55,553 nt of DNA from Desmonostoc geniculatum HA4340-LM1 (GCA_019359545.1 JAHHHB010000037.1:1-55553), one strand, 5' to 3'. Counted from the stretch's first letter, positions 37,401-46,270 are shown. Numbers and translations are program-made. Notes: generated by a model not told the origin, from the letters alone.

Positions 37401-37726
37401 ACAAACTAGAGAATATCCCAGAGCAAGTCAATCTTAAAAATAGCAACGAACCTGCTAAATTCTTGCTACAAGAACGCAATTTACAAACTGTAGAAAATTT
37501 ACCAACGAAAGAAGAAAATAATCAATATAATTTGACTACTTACAATGTTGCTGAAGAACCCCATTTGCTTAACTTACGCAGCCCTTTTTATCAAAAAATG
37601 AGTGAGAATGCTTCCCGCATGACCAAAGCTCATGTTGTTTTTTTACAAGCTCGACAGGAATCACTAAAGCAAATCAGCACCATAATTCAGTTACAAATAG
37701 CTTATTACCAAAAGTTATTTGAATAA
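34448..37726 (+). CDS. PfaB/HglC-like protein: cysteine-less KS domain plus acyltransferase
   Basis: 1092 residues. The N-terminal half has a ketosynthase fold but the active-site segment reads FTLTAEENSVF, so the nucleophile cysteine is replaced (Glu177 by alignment). VKANIGHTYAVSG is kept. This fits a chain-length-factor-like or structural role. The AT domain (about 545-880) has GYSLGE with S653. Residues about 885-1050 are low-complexity. The last 40 (MTKAHVVFLQARQESLKQIS) repeat the motif seen in the PKS linker. In PUFA synthases PfaB supplies a discrete AT. A shared role here is inference. The gap to the PKS is 124 bases. Confidence 0.85.
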   Translation: MEQFPKNQTPKIAIVGMDCYLGGGCKGLDTFERSIYEGTQHFIPIPPQRWQGIETQEEFLKNDDFPDGAAPLGAYIKDFEIDTLRLEIPPEDVENFNPQELLMFEVADRTLKDAALTQGKRIAIIIVTTTELTLNQLPKTDINKDSESPSHIENNLATYISKIWNFAGPAFTLTAEENSVFKVLELAQKLLAIREVDAVLVGAVELAGDGASVLLRNKITKVNTGVNTLSYDENVNGWIVGEGAAAVILKLHETAKQENNRIYATIDALSLVENSKFEIDALNVPISEAVTQACQVAFELANIKPTDINYLEVVGSGIPHQDESEIQGLIQAYRTSEVNLTCAIGSVKANIGHTYAVSGIVSLIKTALCLYHRYIPAVPQWSKPKMPEVWQDSPFYIAVESKPWFLEKGGIRRIAAINGMEVDGSYAHLILSEELYQKNHSSKYLEQMPYYLFAIAADDRSTLLEEIRNLQETIKNSSSLSTAASQTFVTFQQRQQATYAVAILGHNQDELQREIQHSLKGITNAFETGKDWQSPLGSYFTAKPLGQKSKIAFVYPGAFSAYLGLGQNLFRLFPQLYNDPFIGSIYQRVANVEKLIYPRSLEKLSNRQLEALEKQLLNDSVAVLESEMACAGLMTAILKNYFQVKAECAFGYSLGEISMILAQGIWTQFQEGSEGFNSSSLLKTRLSGPKNAVREYWGLSQREDEKSEDFWRNYILMCPVSRVKEAIKHEKRVYLPLINTTEEVAIAGDIQACQRVIANLNCDAFSAPFTHVIHCEPMCSEYDELVRLNTFPTQNVPETIFYSAAEYKPIKLESHSIAHNIAKNLCQQLNFPQLINRVYQDGFNIFIEVGAGSNCSRWIDKVLNQKEHVTVTLNKRGVDDHTSLIKSLAKLLSYRVNLDLSLLYSQIQEVSQKSQSRARNITLDSNKINYTSLNKHNQKIAQDISLHTIKNVNQHEYTLPTLKEFAPMNSSFTESTIKNPETVSHKLENIPEQVNLKNSNEPAKFLLQERNLQTVENLPTKEENNQYNLTTYNVAEEPHLLNLRSPFYQKMSENASRMTKAHVVFLQARQESLKQISTIIQLQIAYYQKLFE

Positions 37727-37908
37727 TATATCACGCTCCAGATGCAGAGGAAAAAAGAGATTATTCTAATTCTGAGTCCTGAATTCTGTATTCTGCTGTA
37801 TGAATGATTCACAACTCCTAGAAGTGAAAAAATTCAATCTTTCTCTCTGCGCCTGGAGCGTGAAATTTTCATTATTCAGCTACATCATCTGACCAGAGGG
37901 CTAAAAAC

Positions 37909-39567
37909 ATGATTGGCACAAACAATATACTAAATAAAAGCAGTAATTACCTGATATTTTCAGATAATTACCATCATAATCAAATTTGGCAAGGTGTTTT
38001 AGATTCTGTATGCTTTAACGAAACAGGCATAAAATCTAAGTTGCTAAATTTAGATAAACCTTGTTATATTATTAGAGTCGAAGGAAAAATTGGCGCAACT
38101 AACGAAGGTTCTCTACATCATTACAACCAAGAAAAAACCGAACAAGCAGAAATAATAATAGCTGTTCCACCAATATCAACTCAACAGTTAGGCGATCCAA
38201 ATTTTCTCAAATTTCATGGTGTAAAATATGCTTATGCTACGGGAGCAATGGCTCAAGGTATTGCTTCCGAAGAACTGGTAATTGCTCTTGGAAAAGAAAG
38301 AATATTAAGTTCATTTGGGGCTGGTGGCTTGTCTCCTGCTCGCGTCGAAGCAGCCATTAACCGTATTCAAAAAGCTTTACCCCAAGGGCCTTATGCTTTT
38401 AACTTACTCCATAGTCCCAGCGAACCTGCAATTGAACGCGGTGTAGTTGATTTATATCTTAAATATCAGGTAAGAACAATAGAAGCTTCTGCCTTCTTAG
38501 ATTTGACTGATAACATCATCTATTACCGAGCTGCTGGACTTAGTTTGAATGCAGCTAATCAAATCGAAATCAAAAATAAAATCATTGCCAAAATTTCTCG
38601 TCGAGAAGTTGCAATTAAATTTCTTCAACCGGCTCCCACAAAAATTTTAAAACAATTAGTTGAACAAGGTCTAATCAGTGAATTACAAGCAAGCCTAGCT
38701 GAAAAAATTCCTGTAGCTGATGATATTACCGTAGAAGCCGATTCTGGTGGTCATACAGATAATCGTCCTTTGGTTTGTTTGTTACCTTCTATCTTGGAAT
38801 TGAGAGATGAAATTCAAAAGAAATATTCTTATGAAAAACCAGTTAGAGTTGGAGTAGCAGGAGGAATTGCTACACCACAATCAGCCTTAGCTGCTTTTAT
38901 GATGGGGGCTGCTTATGTTGTAACTGGCTCAATTAATCAGTCCTGTATTGAAGCTGGAACTTCTGAACATACTAAACATTTGCTAGCTCAAGCCGAGATG
39001 GCTGATGTGATGATGGCTCCAGCAGCAGATATGTTTGAAATGGGGGTAAAACTCCAAGTTCTTAAAAGAGGAACTCTCTTCCCTTTACGAGCGCAAAAAT
39101 TGTTTGAACTATACAAAAATTATGACTCAATTGAAGATATTCCACTAGCAGAAAGAGACAAATTAGAAAAACAAGTTTTGAGAAAAAGCTTAGAAGCAGT
39201 TTGGGAAGAGACAGTTACTTATTTGTCTCAACGTAATCCTGATAAATTAACCAAGGCTGTTAACAATCCCAAATTGAAGATGGCTCTAATTTTCCGCTGG
39301 TATCTAGGATTATCATCTCGTTGGTCTAACTTTGGTGAAAAAGGAAGAGAAATGGATTATCAAATCTGGTGTGGCCCAGCTATGGGTAGCTTCAATGACT
39401 GGGTTAAAGGTTCTTATTTATCTGATTCAAAAAATCGCCATGTAGTTGATGTTGCTAACCACATTATGACTGGAGCGGCATTTTTATACCGGATTCAAAA
39501 TTTTAAAATCCAGGGTTTACAAATGCCAGTTTCCTATACCGAATATCGCCCAGCTAATTTTCAATAA
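37909..39567 (+). CDS. PfaD-like trans-acting enoyl reductase (FMN, NPD-type)
   Basis: 552 residues. TIM-barrel 2-nitropropane-dioxygenase-type flavoprotein: LSSFGAGGLSPARVEAAINR, ADSGGHTDNRPLVCLLPSIL, VGVAGGIATPQSALAAFMMG, VTGSINQSCIEAGTS. The PfaD-specific C-terminal extension follows (KLKMALIFRWYLGLSSRWSN, YQIWCGPAMGSFNDWVKGSY). PfaD reduces enoyl-ACP intermediates of PUFA-type synthases in trans with NADPH. This supplies the ER missing from the megasynthase. It is followed after 12 bases by the dimetal enzyme, so the two are cotranscribed. Confidence 0.93.
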   Translation: MIGTNNILNKSSNYLIFSDNYHHNQIWQGVLDSVCFNETGIKSKLLNLDKPCYIIRVEGKIGATNEGSLHHYNQEKTEQAEIIIAVPPISTQQLGDPNFLKFHGVKYAYATGAMAQGIASEELVIALGKERILSSFGAGGLSPARVEAAINRIQKALPQGPYAFNLLHSPSEPAIERGVVDLYLKYQVRTIEASAFLDLTDNIIYYRAAGLSLNAANQIEIKNKIIAKISRREVAIKFLQPAPTKILKQLVEQGLISELQASLAEKIPVADDITVEADSGGHTDNRPLVCLLPSILELRDEIQKKYSYEKPVRVGVAGGIATPQSALAAFMMGAAYVVTGSINQSCIEAGTSEHTKHLLAQAEMADVMMAPAADMFEMGVKLQVLKRGTLFPLRAQKLFELYKNYDSIEDIPLAERDKLEKQVLRKSLEAVWEETVTYLSQRNPDKLTKAVNNPKLKMALIFRWYLGLSSRWSNFGEKGREMDYQIWCGPAMGSFNDWVKGSYLSDSKNRHVVDVANHIMTGAAFLYRIQNFKIQGLQMPVSYTEYRPANFQ

Positions 39568-39579
39568 AGGAGAAAAATC

Positions 39580-40878
39580 ATGAATGCTGTCAAAATTGAT
39601 AACCGAATTCCTCAAATTCAAAACAAGCTTTTTGAACAGGCACATAGCCATTCCTTAGAATTAAAACCTGTCGCTATAGCTATGAGCAAACAGGGAATTA
39701 AAGGAGAAAAGCTCTACTCTCATCCTGGAATGCTTCCTTTACCTGTACCCATTTGTGAGTATTTACTTTCCTTCAATGCTCGTCAAATGTCAATTTTATC
39801 TGCGACATTCTTTGCTAACTTTTATAAGTATGTTGCCAATAGCGAATATCAGTCTCTGATATCTAATATGAGCATTGCTGAAAAAGTTTTTGCTCAATAC
39901 TCAGACGAATTTATGATTCTTCATCAGGAAACTAATGAAGAGATGGATCATATTTGGTCTTTTAGAACCGTATATAGTATGGTCTGTCGAGAAATAGGAA
40001 TTCAAAGCTCGTTTGACGAACCCGGTTTTTTCTATGGAACTGTTGGTGTAATACCCCAGTCAGATTTTGAAAAGTTCGATACCCGTTTTAGTTTTGATGA
40101 AAATTTCCATACAATTCTGTCTTATCTCCAGAAAGGGAAAAGCTTTCTGAAAAACATAGTGGAAGAGACGCAGCAGCAAGATCAAAATTCCACATATCGA
40201 ACTTTACGGTTTATGATTGGGGACGCCATGAGAATGTTACCCGCCGAAAAAGTTCAAGAAAGTGGCTTGGGTAGTTTGACTCTGCTGTATCGGTACATGG
40301 CTAATATAGAGCTAAAAAAAAGCGAAGCATATTTATTTGATTCTCCGGAGAATTTTGATTATGAACCACTAGCTTTTGAATTGAATCAGGGTCATTTAAC
40401 AGATGAAGCACGTCACTACACAACGTCTTTTGAGTTAGGAGTAGAACTGTATAAAGCAGCTCCTCCAGAGGGTCAAGATTTCGTTAAACATTTCCTACAA
40501 ATAATTGTGGAAGACTACATTAGTGCTAGTTTCACCACTTATTTGGAGAAATTAGATCTCACCGCCCAAGGAATGCTATTAACTGATACTAGAATTGGGC
40601 TGAATTCACTACGTATGTCTCTGCATCATCCTGAATTAGCTGATAAGCAGGTAGATATAAATCAACTAGTTCATTCTTGGAGACAGGTAAGTTCAAAATG
40701 GCGAAATATAATTGGTTATATCGAGCAAAAGAGTTGGCAATATAAATCTCAGCAACTAGAACGTTTGATAAAAGAACTGGGATTAGAGTTAAATACAACT
40801 AAGTTGGGTAATCGCTATGAGCGTTATAAAGATGCTCTGGCAATTAAAGAAATTCAAAAGCTTGTTGAAGTTGCCTAA
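39580..40878 (+). CDS. Ferritin-like dimetal oxygenase/halogenase (AurF/CylC type)
   Basis: 432 residues, predicted all-helical. Two carboxylate-histidine motifs mark a dinuclear metal site: EEMDH (E121, H124) and HLTDEARH (H272, E276, H279), with the H-x3-E-x2-H spacing of AurF-type N-oxygenases. Further candidate ligands are a Glu near residue 90 (NSEYQ) and in RYMANIELKKSE. Cyanobacterial CylC-type dimetal halogenases, which chlorinate ACP-bound fatty chains, are distant relatives of AurF and often neighbour ferredoxins and ACPs, as here. Oxygenation (hydroxylation, N-oxidation, desaturation) or halogenation cannot be separated by sequence alone. AGGAG precedes the ATG. Confidence 0.72.
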   Translation: MNAVKIDNRIPQIQNKLFEQAHSHSLELKPVAIAMSKQGIKGEKLYSHPGMLPLPVPICEYLLSFNARQMSILSATFFANFYKYVANSEYQSLISNMSIAEKVFAQYSDEFMILHQETNEEMDHIWSFRTVYSMVCREIGIQSSFDEPGFFYGTVGVIPQSDFEKFDTRFSFDENFHTILSYLQKGKSFLKNIVEETQQQDQNSTYRTLRFMIGDAMRMLPAEKVQESGLGSLTLLYRYMANIELKKSEAYLFDSPENFDYEPLAFELNQGHLTDEARHYTTSFELGVELYKAAPPEGQDFVKHFLQIIVEDYISASFTTYLEKLDLTAQGMLLTDTRIGLNSLRMSLHHPELADKQVDINQLVHSWRQVSSKWRNIIGYIEQKSWQYKSQQLERLIKELGLELNTTKLGNRYERYKDALAIKEIQKLVEVA

Positions 40879-41088
40879 TAGCTGTCAGAATTCAGGAGTC
40901 AGAATGGGCTACGCCCCCTGCGCTAACAGAAGTCGGAATTATGCAAGCATCAAAATAATATTTGATGAATGAATATAGCAATAATGCTAGATGACTGAAA
41001 TTTTCTGACTTCTGATTTTCTAGTGGTAAACGCTTGGAATATTAGCTACATTTGTTAACTTTCTTTCAGAATCAGGGTGAATCTAGAA

Positions 41089-41376
41089 ATGGTAGTGTCT
41101 ATTCATTTTGAAGATGATGATAAAACAGTTCAAGTCGAAGCAAACCAACGTTTAACTAAAATTTGTGACGATCATCCTAGTTCAATTTTTTTTGGTTGTC
41201 GTAGTGTTGCTTGTGGAACCTGTCTCATAGAAATTGTGAGTGGGATAGAAAATTTAGCTCCTGTCATGGATGAAGAGCAGATTTTACTTGATGTGTTGGC
41301 TCCAGATAATCCGAATATTCGCCTAGCTTGTCAATGCGTAGTGGAAGGTGATATTCGGATTCGGGTAGCTAATTAA
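41089..41376 (+). CDS. Plant-type [2Fe-2S] ferredoxin
   Basis: 95 residues. The cluster ligands are C37-x4-C42-x2-C45 (GCRSVACGTC) and C81 (LACQC). The last spacing is 35 rather than the usual 29 or so. A V/I-EEEQ-like stretch (MDEEQILLD) is kept. It most likely feeds electrons to the dimetal enzyme just upstream. ATG 41089, preceded by AGGG, is preferred to GTG 41077. The gap to the upstream gene is about 210 bases and contains the GAATTCAG..GGGCTACGCC repeat (40888-40930). Confidence 0.85.
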   Translation: MVVSIHFEDDDKTVQVEANQRLTKICDDHPSSIFFGCRSVACGTCLIEIVSGIENLAPVMDEEQILLDVLAPDNPNIRLACQCVVEGDIRIRVAN

Positions 41377-41544
41377 TTGGTAGCTATCACATAGCCCGAT
41401 ACAAATAGATGTAATTTGGACACTGCTGCAAACATAAAAATTGAGTTTTTCAACATCGCTAGATAGTGCCCAACCTACAAAGACAGAAAGACGAGAAAGT
41501 AGCGAAAGCTAAATCTATTTTCTAATAAATTTAAAGGTGTGAAA

Positions 41545-41850
41545 ATGAGCCAGTCTATTCCTGAAACAATCAAAAAACAGTCTTATAGCGCAGAAGAAAT
41601 TCAAGCTTGGTTAGTCTCTCATATTGCAGAGCAGCTAGGAGTTGAACCTAAAGATATAGATGTACGACAGCCTTTAGATAGTTACGGTTTAGAGTCAGCA
41701 CAGGCAATGTTTCTTGTGAGCAAAGCGGAGAAGTTATTTGGTTTTGAGCTATCTCCCATTTTATTGTGGCATTACCCTACTATTGAAACGTTGTCTGTGC
41801 GCTTAGCTGAAGAATCTAAAGCTTCACAGTCTGAAATTTTTGAGATTTAA
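41545..41850 (+). CDS. Free-standing acyl carrier protein
   Basis: 101 residues with the carrier-domain pattern [20 protein letters not shown] and the phosphopantetheine serine S51 in [20 protein letters not shown] forms helix 4. This resembles the ACPs that work with fatty-acyl-AMP ligases and tailoring enzymes, more than FabD-type ACP. ATG 41545 is preceded by AAAGG at 7 bases. It probably carries the substrate of the dimetal enzyme and donates to the condensation-domain protein 38 bases downstream (inference). Confidence 0.9.
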   Translation: MSQSIPETIKKQSYSAEEIQAWLVSHIAEQLGVEPKDIDVRQPLDSYGLESAQAMFLVSKAEKLFGFELSPILLWHYPTIETLSVRLAEESKASQSEIFEI

Positions 41851-41888
41851 ACTTAAAAGCTGCTCTTGAACAGACATCAAAAGTAAAA

Positions 41889-43211
41889 ATGATTTACAAC
41901 AGAAAGCTGGGACGCCTTGAACAGGCTATGGAAATTTTAAATAGCCGTGCTAAAACCTGGAACATAGTTACTATTAGTCGTATCAATGGCTGTATCTATG
42001 AAGAAACTATGAGAGAGGCTTTAGACATGATTCAGTGTCGCCATCCTCGTCTTAATTCTCGAATTGTGCGTTCTAAGAATAGTCTCAGCTTTCAAACTCA
42101 AGAAACAGCAAATATTCCTTTACGCCTTGTCAAAGTGTTAGAGAATAACCAGTGGCAAGAAGTTGTTTATGAAGAGATGAACCAGGGAATTAATAGTAGT
42201 AAAAGCCTACTGCGAGTGGTTCTTCTCCATGTTTTGGATGATGCTCATATAAACTATTTGATAACAACAGTACATCATGCGATCGCAGATGGTTTATCAT
42301 CAATCCGACTTCACTCAGAAATCTTAACTTTTTGTCAAAAAATTGTGTCGGGCGAACCAATTAATTCAGTTAGTAGCTTAACTCCGCTTCCACCCATCGA
42401 ACAACTAATGCCTCAATGGACTAAGGGGTTCAGAGGTAAGATAAATAGCGCGATTTTTTTGTTGCAGCTTGGGTTACAAGAAATCTGGAATCGACCAAAA
42501 ACATTAGGCTTTGAAAAGTATGTATCTATTGCAAAGCGTAGTTCCAATATTATCCACAGACAACTTGACCAAGAATTAACCCAAAAGTTTGTAAATTGTT
42601 GTAGGCAAGAAAATACAACAGTACACAATGCTTTATGTGCTGCACTGATGTTGACAGTAGCTAGAACAATCACTAAAGGTCATAGAAAAGATATACGAGT
42701 AAATTGCCTATCATATCTTGATTTGAGAAGATATTTAGAACCTGCAATTAGTGATGAACATCTAGCTGTATTAGCCTCATCTATTATGGGATTTCACCTC
42801 ATAAAATCAAACAGTTCCTTCTGGGAATTAGCTAGAGAAGTGAAATATAAGCTGGAAGCGAGTAAAAATCACGGCGATCTCTTTAGAATGATTTTAATCG
42901 CCAAGCATCTGATCGATATTTGTTGTATTTACCCCAAAAAAATAGCTGCCACAGTCTCTGTTTCTAATGTTGGCAAAATTAATATCCCCAAGAATTACGG
43001 CAATTTTGAACTCGAAGAAATCAGTTTCATCAGTTCTAATGGTTTTTTTGCAGGTATTTTTGCTATCCATGTATCCACATTTAATGGAAAAATGCTGTTG
43101 AATGTTGCATTTTCTCAACCTTCAATTAGTCCAAATACTATGGAGGAAATTGTAAATAATCTTATGTCCTCTATTTTAGACATTTGTAATTTAAATTGTG
43201 ATTCTTCTTGA
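41889..43211 (+). CDS. Condensation-domain-family acyltransferase (PapA-like)
   Basis: 440 residues, a stand-alone member of the NRPS condensation/PapA/wax-synthase CoA-dependent acyltransferase superfamily. The catalytic HHxxxDG is intact as HHAIADG (H129, H130, D134, G135). DLRRYLEP and SVSNVGKI (near residue 360) correspond to the later C-domain motifs. It would transfer an acyl chain from the ACP to a hydroxyl or amine. There is no adenylation domain anywhere in the window. The short 38-base gap after the ACP gene suggests coupling. Confidence 0.8.
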   Translation: MIYNRKLGRLEQAMEILNSRAKTWNIVTISRINGCIYEETMREALDMIQCRHPRLNSRIVRSKNSLSFQTQETANIPLRLVKVLENNQWQEVVYEEMNQGINSSKSLLRVVLLHVLDDAHINYLITTVHHAIADGLSSIRLHSEILTFCQKIVSGEPINSVSSLTPLPPIEQLMPQWTKGFRGKINSAIFLLQLGLQEIWNRPKTLGFEKYVSIAKRSSNIIHRQLDQELTQKFVNCCRQENTTVHNALCAALMLTVARTITKGHRKDIRVNCLSYLDLRRYLEPAISDEHLAVLASSIMGFHLIKSNSSFWELAREVKYKLEASKNHGDLFRMILIAKHLIDICCIYPKKIAATVSVSNVGKINIPKNYGNFELEEISFISSNGFFAGIFAIHVSTFNGKMLLNVAFSQPSISPNTMEEIVNNLMSSILDICNLNCDSS

Positions 43212-43356
43212 AAGTAGTAAATACTGAATACTCAACAATTCAAATCAAATACGATCAAATAATAATTCATAACTTATGACTGATGACAAAACGATTGATT
43301 CCGAATTCTGCATTTTTATGCAAATACTGCAACTCTTATTAAGAGGCTGATAAACC

Positions 43357-45267
43357 ATGATTTTCAAACAATTAGGAAATGATCAAATTATGAACGTATC
43401 AGAACTTGTGGAAAACCTTACACAACAGGGTGTTCATTTGTGGGTTGATAACGAAAAATTAAAGATTCGCTCGCCAAAAGGAGTAATCACACCAGAAATT
43501 CAGGAGAAAATAGTTGCTTACAAAGCAGAAATTGTGGCATTTCTGCACGAGATAGATGTAGCTACAGACTTACAGGCTGTCCCTTTAAGTCAGGGGCTAA
43601 ATCTGCAAACCATTGGTCGTTTAATTGGTGGATTTGCTGAGCAATTATCTGTGGAGTATAAGCCGCCAATTATTGATCCTAAAATTATGGCTCAAAAGCT
43701 AATAGTTACATTTAAACCTTTACCTAGTAGTTACAATAATCAAGAAATTCTCAACTTTCGCCAAGAACTAAAAGAGAAACTGAGAGATTATGGTGTCAAA
43801 ATATTATCTTGGGAGGAAGCGATCGCAGAATTTAATTATGACCTTATACTCCCGGTAATTAACAAAAAGAAAAATTTTAAATTTAAGGGTATTAAATCCG
43901 AAGTCAATGCAATTATTGATGTAGAAATACCTCCTTCATTTCTCAGAAAAATAGGCATTATTCTAGCAGAATTAGTCTATCTAATTTATTCTAGCTTAAT
44001 CTTAAACGAGCGAAAACTTCCTGTGATAAAAATAGCTAGATTGAGCAGTTGGGCTGAGGATTATGCAGCTAAGTATGTTGATAATCCTAGCAAAACACAA
44101 GTAATTGTAATTACAAAGATAGACCATGATTTTATCAATCCTGTCATTCCATATAAACAAAAAATAAATATTGGTTTAAACACTTTAATTAGAACATTTT
44201 CAGAAATTGTTATTGGAGTATCATCTGATAAAATTTCCATATTAAATATGAATCTTTCGGATTCTATTTTTACAAGGAATGAGATTAGTAATTTTGTTTT
44301 AAAATCACTAATTCCTAAAGTTTTTGTGCCAATTTCTCCACTTTTACTAAGTCGATTTGAGATAGAAAAGTATAATCCTCAAGAATCTATTTATGCTGCC
44401 AAATTAGTTACATTAGGTCAAGAATTGGCATCAACAGGTTTATTCCCTCCTGGGTTTAAGCTGGATGAAGTTATTAAAAGAAAATCCCATAGAGATATTG
44501 TCAGTATCATTATAAATGGTAGGACGGGTGTTTCTTATGGTTTTGTTGCTTACGCTGAACCACCACAATATTTCGGAGAACCAGAAATAACAAAAAATGA
44601 GTGGGAAAATCTATTAGCTGTTAAGGGATTTAGTAGTAATGAAATTCGTCAAAATGATAAAGGTAGACGTTATATTAGAATCAAAAAAGCGGAAGAATAT
44701 GTATTTAGACAAATACCCGATATTTGGCTTGTAAGTTCTCGCTCAGGGTCAAATAAAACAGACTTGAGTATCGGTGACGATGTTATCAGAATTGGTTTGA
44801 AAGAAAAACTATATCTCCAACTACCTAAAGTTATTCGTTCGGAGTTAGTAGACATGAAACCTTCTTATGATATCTATGTCATGCTTGCCATCAGTCTTTC
44901 TGCTGCTTTATATACACCAGAATTAATCAAAAATGGTGCGCCAATTGTTCATTTCCACGGCTATCCAGCATTCGATTGGTTCAAACCAAATGAATACTGC
45001 GTTGGAGTAGATAATCCGTCAGTACCTTGTGGAACTTATGAATCCGGGGTATTCAATTTTCTAGGTATTTCTAGCTTAGCTAATCAACAAGCAAGCAACA
45101 TATCTTTAGTTAGTTTGATAGAACCAGATCATGGTGCAAATTTTATAGCTCATGATTTAGAATATTTAGTTCAAAGATTGAAAGATGGGTGTAAACAGGG
45201 ACAAATTGAACTAGGTGGAAAACATTTTGCTTCTCTAAAATCTAAGATAAAAGAATGCAGAATATAA
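43357..45267 (+). CDS. TubC-type docking domain fused to a large unassigned domain (636 aa)
   Basis: Residues 12-62 (from MNVSELVENL; then TQQGVHLWVDNEKLKIRSP and a C-terminal YKAEIVAFLHE) match the TubC N-terminal docking domain normally found at the start of NRPS or PKS proteins. The remaining 570 or so residues have no motif I can name: an alpha/beta central part (VIVITKID, KINIGLNTLIRTFSEIVIG), a Gly/Arg-rich piece (NDKGRRYIRIKKAEEYVF), and a C-terminal HFHGYPAFDWFKPNEYCVGV with SVPCGTYESG. There are no membrane segments. AAGAGG lies before ATG 43357; ATG 43390 is the alternative. It is the last gene before the terminator. Confidence 0.75.
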   Translation: MIFKQLGNDQIMNVSELVENLTQQGVHLWVDNEKLKIRSPKGVITPEIQEKIVAYKAEIVAFLHEIDVATDLQAVPLSQGLNLQTIGRLIGGFAEQLSVEYKPPIIDPKIMAQKLIVTFKPLPSSYNNQEILNFRQELKEKLRDYGVKILSWEEAIAEFNYDLILPVINKKKNFKFKGIKSEVNAIIDVEIPPSFLRKIGIILAELVYLIYSSLILNERKLPVIKIARLSSWAEDYAAKYVDNPSKTQVIVITKIDHDFINPVIPYKQKINIGLNTLIRTFSEIVIGVSSDKISILNMNLSDSIFTRNEISNFVLKSLIPKVFVPISPLLLSRFEIEKYNPQESIYAAKLVTLGQELASTGLFPPGFKLDEVIKRKSHRDIVSIIINGRTGVSYGFVAYAEPPQYFGEPEITKNEWENLLAVKGFSSNEIRQNDKGRRYIRIKKAEEYVFRQIPDIWLVSSRSGSNKTDLSIGDDVIRIGLKEKLYLQLPKVIRSELVDMKPSYDIYVMLAISLSAALYTPELIKNGAPIVHFHGYPAFDWFKPNEYCVGVDNPSVPCGTYESGVFNFLGISSLANQQASNISLVSLIEPDHGANFIAHDLEYLVQRLKDGCKQGQIELGGKHFASLKSKIKECRI

Positions 45268-45321
45268 AATTACGGAACAAACTCTGACAGCAGTTTTCAT
45301 GTAAAAGGGTCTGGGGATTGA

Positions 45322-45645
45322 TATAGCAGTCCCAAATCATTCGTGAGAATTTCAGATAGTTATAACTCCCCTGACCAAGGCTACGGTGTATACACAAGTC
45401 CTAAAATCCTTGCTTGGTAAGATACAAGCCGATATTAGCAAGGTTTTGAGTTGAGCAAGTGATTATCAATATTATCAGCTTATTGATAGAACTTTAACGG
45501 AAAATCAAGGATTTTAAAAATAATTTTCCGTTCTTTTCTGTCCATTTGATTCCCAATTCGACTTGTGTATACACGGTAGCTGAGCAAGGGGGGAAAGCGT
45601 TAGCTGGGGGGTAAATTTTATTACAAATAACTTAGGATTGCTATA
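45322..45645. mobile_element. Outer MITE-like element TATAGCA..TGCTATA (interrupted)
   Basis: Left end TATAGCAGTCCCAAATCATT and right end AATAACTTAGGATTGCTATA are imperfect inverted repeats of the family also present at 50568-50679. It is split by the insertion at 45388-45572. Confidence 0.65.
45388..45572. mobile_element. Inner MITE-like element GTATACACAAGTC (185 bp, 5-bp target duplication)
   Basis: Perfect 13-bp ends GTATACACAAGTC and GACTTGTGTATAC. ACGGT is duplicated outside at 45383-45387 and 45573-45577. An internal hairpin ACGGAAAAT..ATTTTCCGT lies near 45497-45530. It is non-coding. Confidence 0.7.
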
Positions 45646-45679
45646 GTAATTCTATATGAATTGTCAGAATTGAAAGCCA

Positions 45680-45714
45680 CAAAACCCCGACTTTTCAAAT
45701 AAGTCGGGGTTTTG
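45680..45714. terminator. Strong intrinsic terminator after the first cluster block
   Basis: CAAAACCCCGACTT-TTCAAAT-AAGTCGGGGTTTTG: a 13-bp stem rich in G/C ending in T-run/A-run on both sides, so it can act in either direction. It separates the PKS block from the SDR-GT-MT block. Confidence 0.8.
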
Positions 45715-46270
45715 TTTACAGATTTATCCCAATTTCTAAGATCTGTATATGATGAGTTGCATATGAGTTGCAATTGAGTATCTCGCTGGGATAATATGCT
45801 TACAAATCACAACTGGATTGGTTAATTAAACAATTCTAATACCGCTTTTACAGCAGTAATATTATTGTTAGGAGACACTAGTTTTAGGAAACTCCTGCTT
45901 TTAGATGTCTGCAATCTGATAGCTAATTTTGGACTCAGCAACACCTTAATTTTTGTTACTCATACCCAAAATTTATTGAATCACCGTAGTTGATTTCAAG
46001 ACTTTCAATGCTAAATGTTGAACTATTAAGCATATATACCAAGTATTAGACCATGAATAAACAACAGCTTTTTGTTGAAAATATTTAAAGTGAGTGAAAA
46101 TATGGTGCATAATCCGAGTTATTTAATTTATATTATTCACCCATATAAAATAATTACAGTAAAAAATACTGCCTAAAGAGATAGCAAAGTTTATCTAAAA
46201 AAGCTGTTATATAGAGCTTAGTTTTCTCAAATAGAGTGACAGCAACAGGATAAGATTTAAGGTGTTTATC
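45715..46270. other. Intergenic region upstream of the SDR gene
   Basis: AT-rich and non-coding. It must carry the promoter of the second gene block. No repeat or RNA gene is recognised. Confidence 0.4.
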
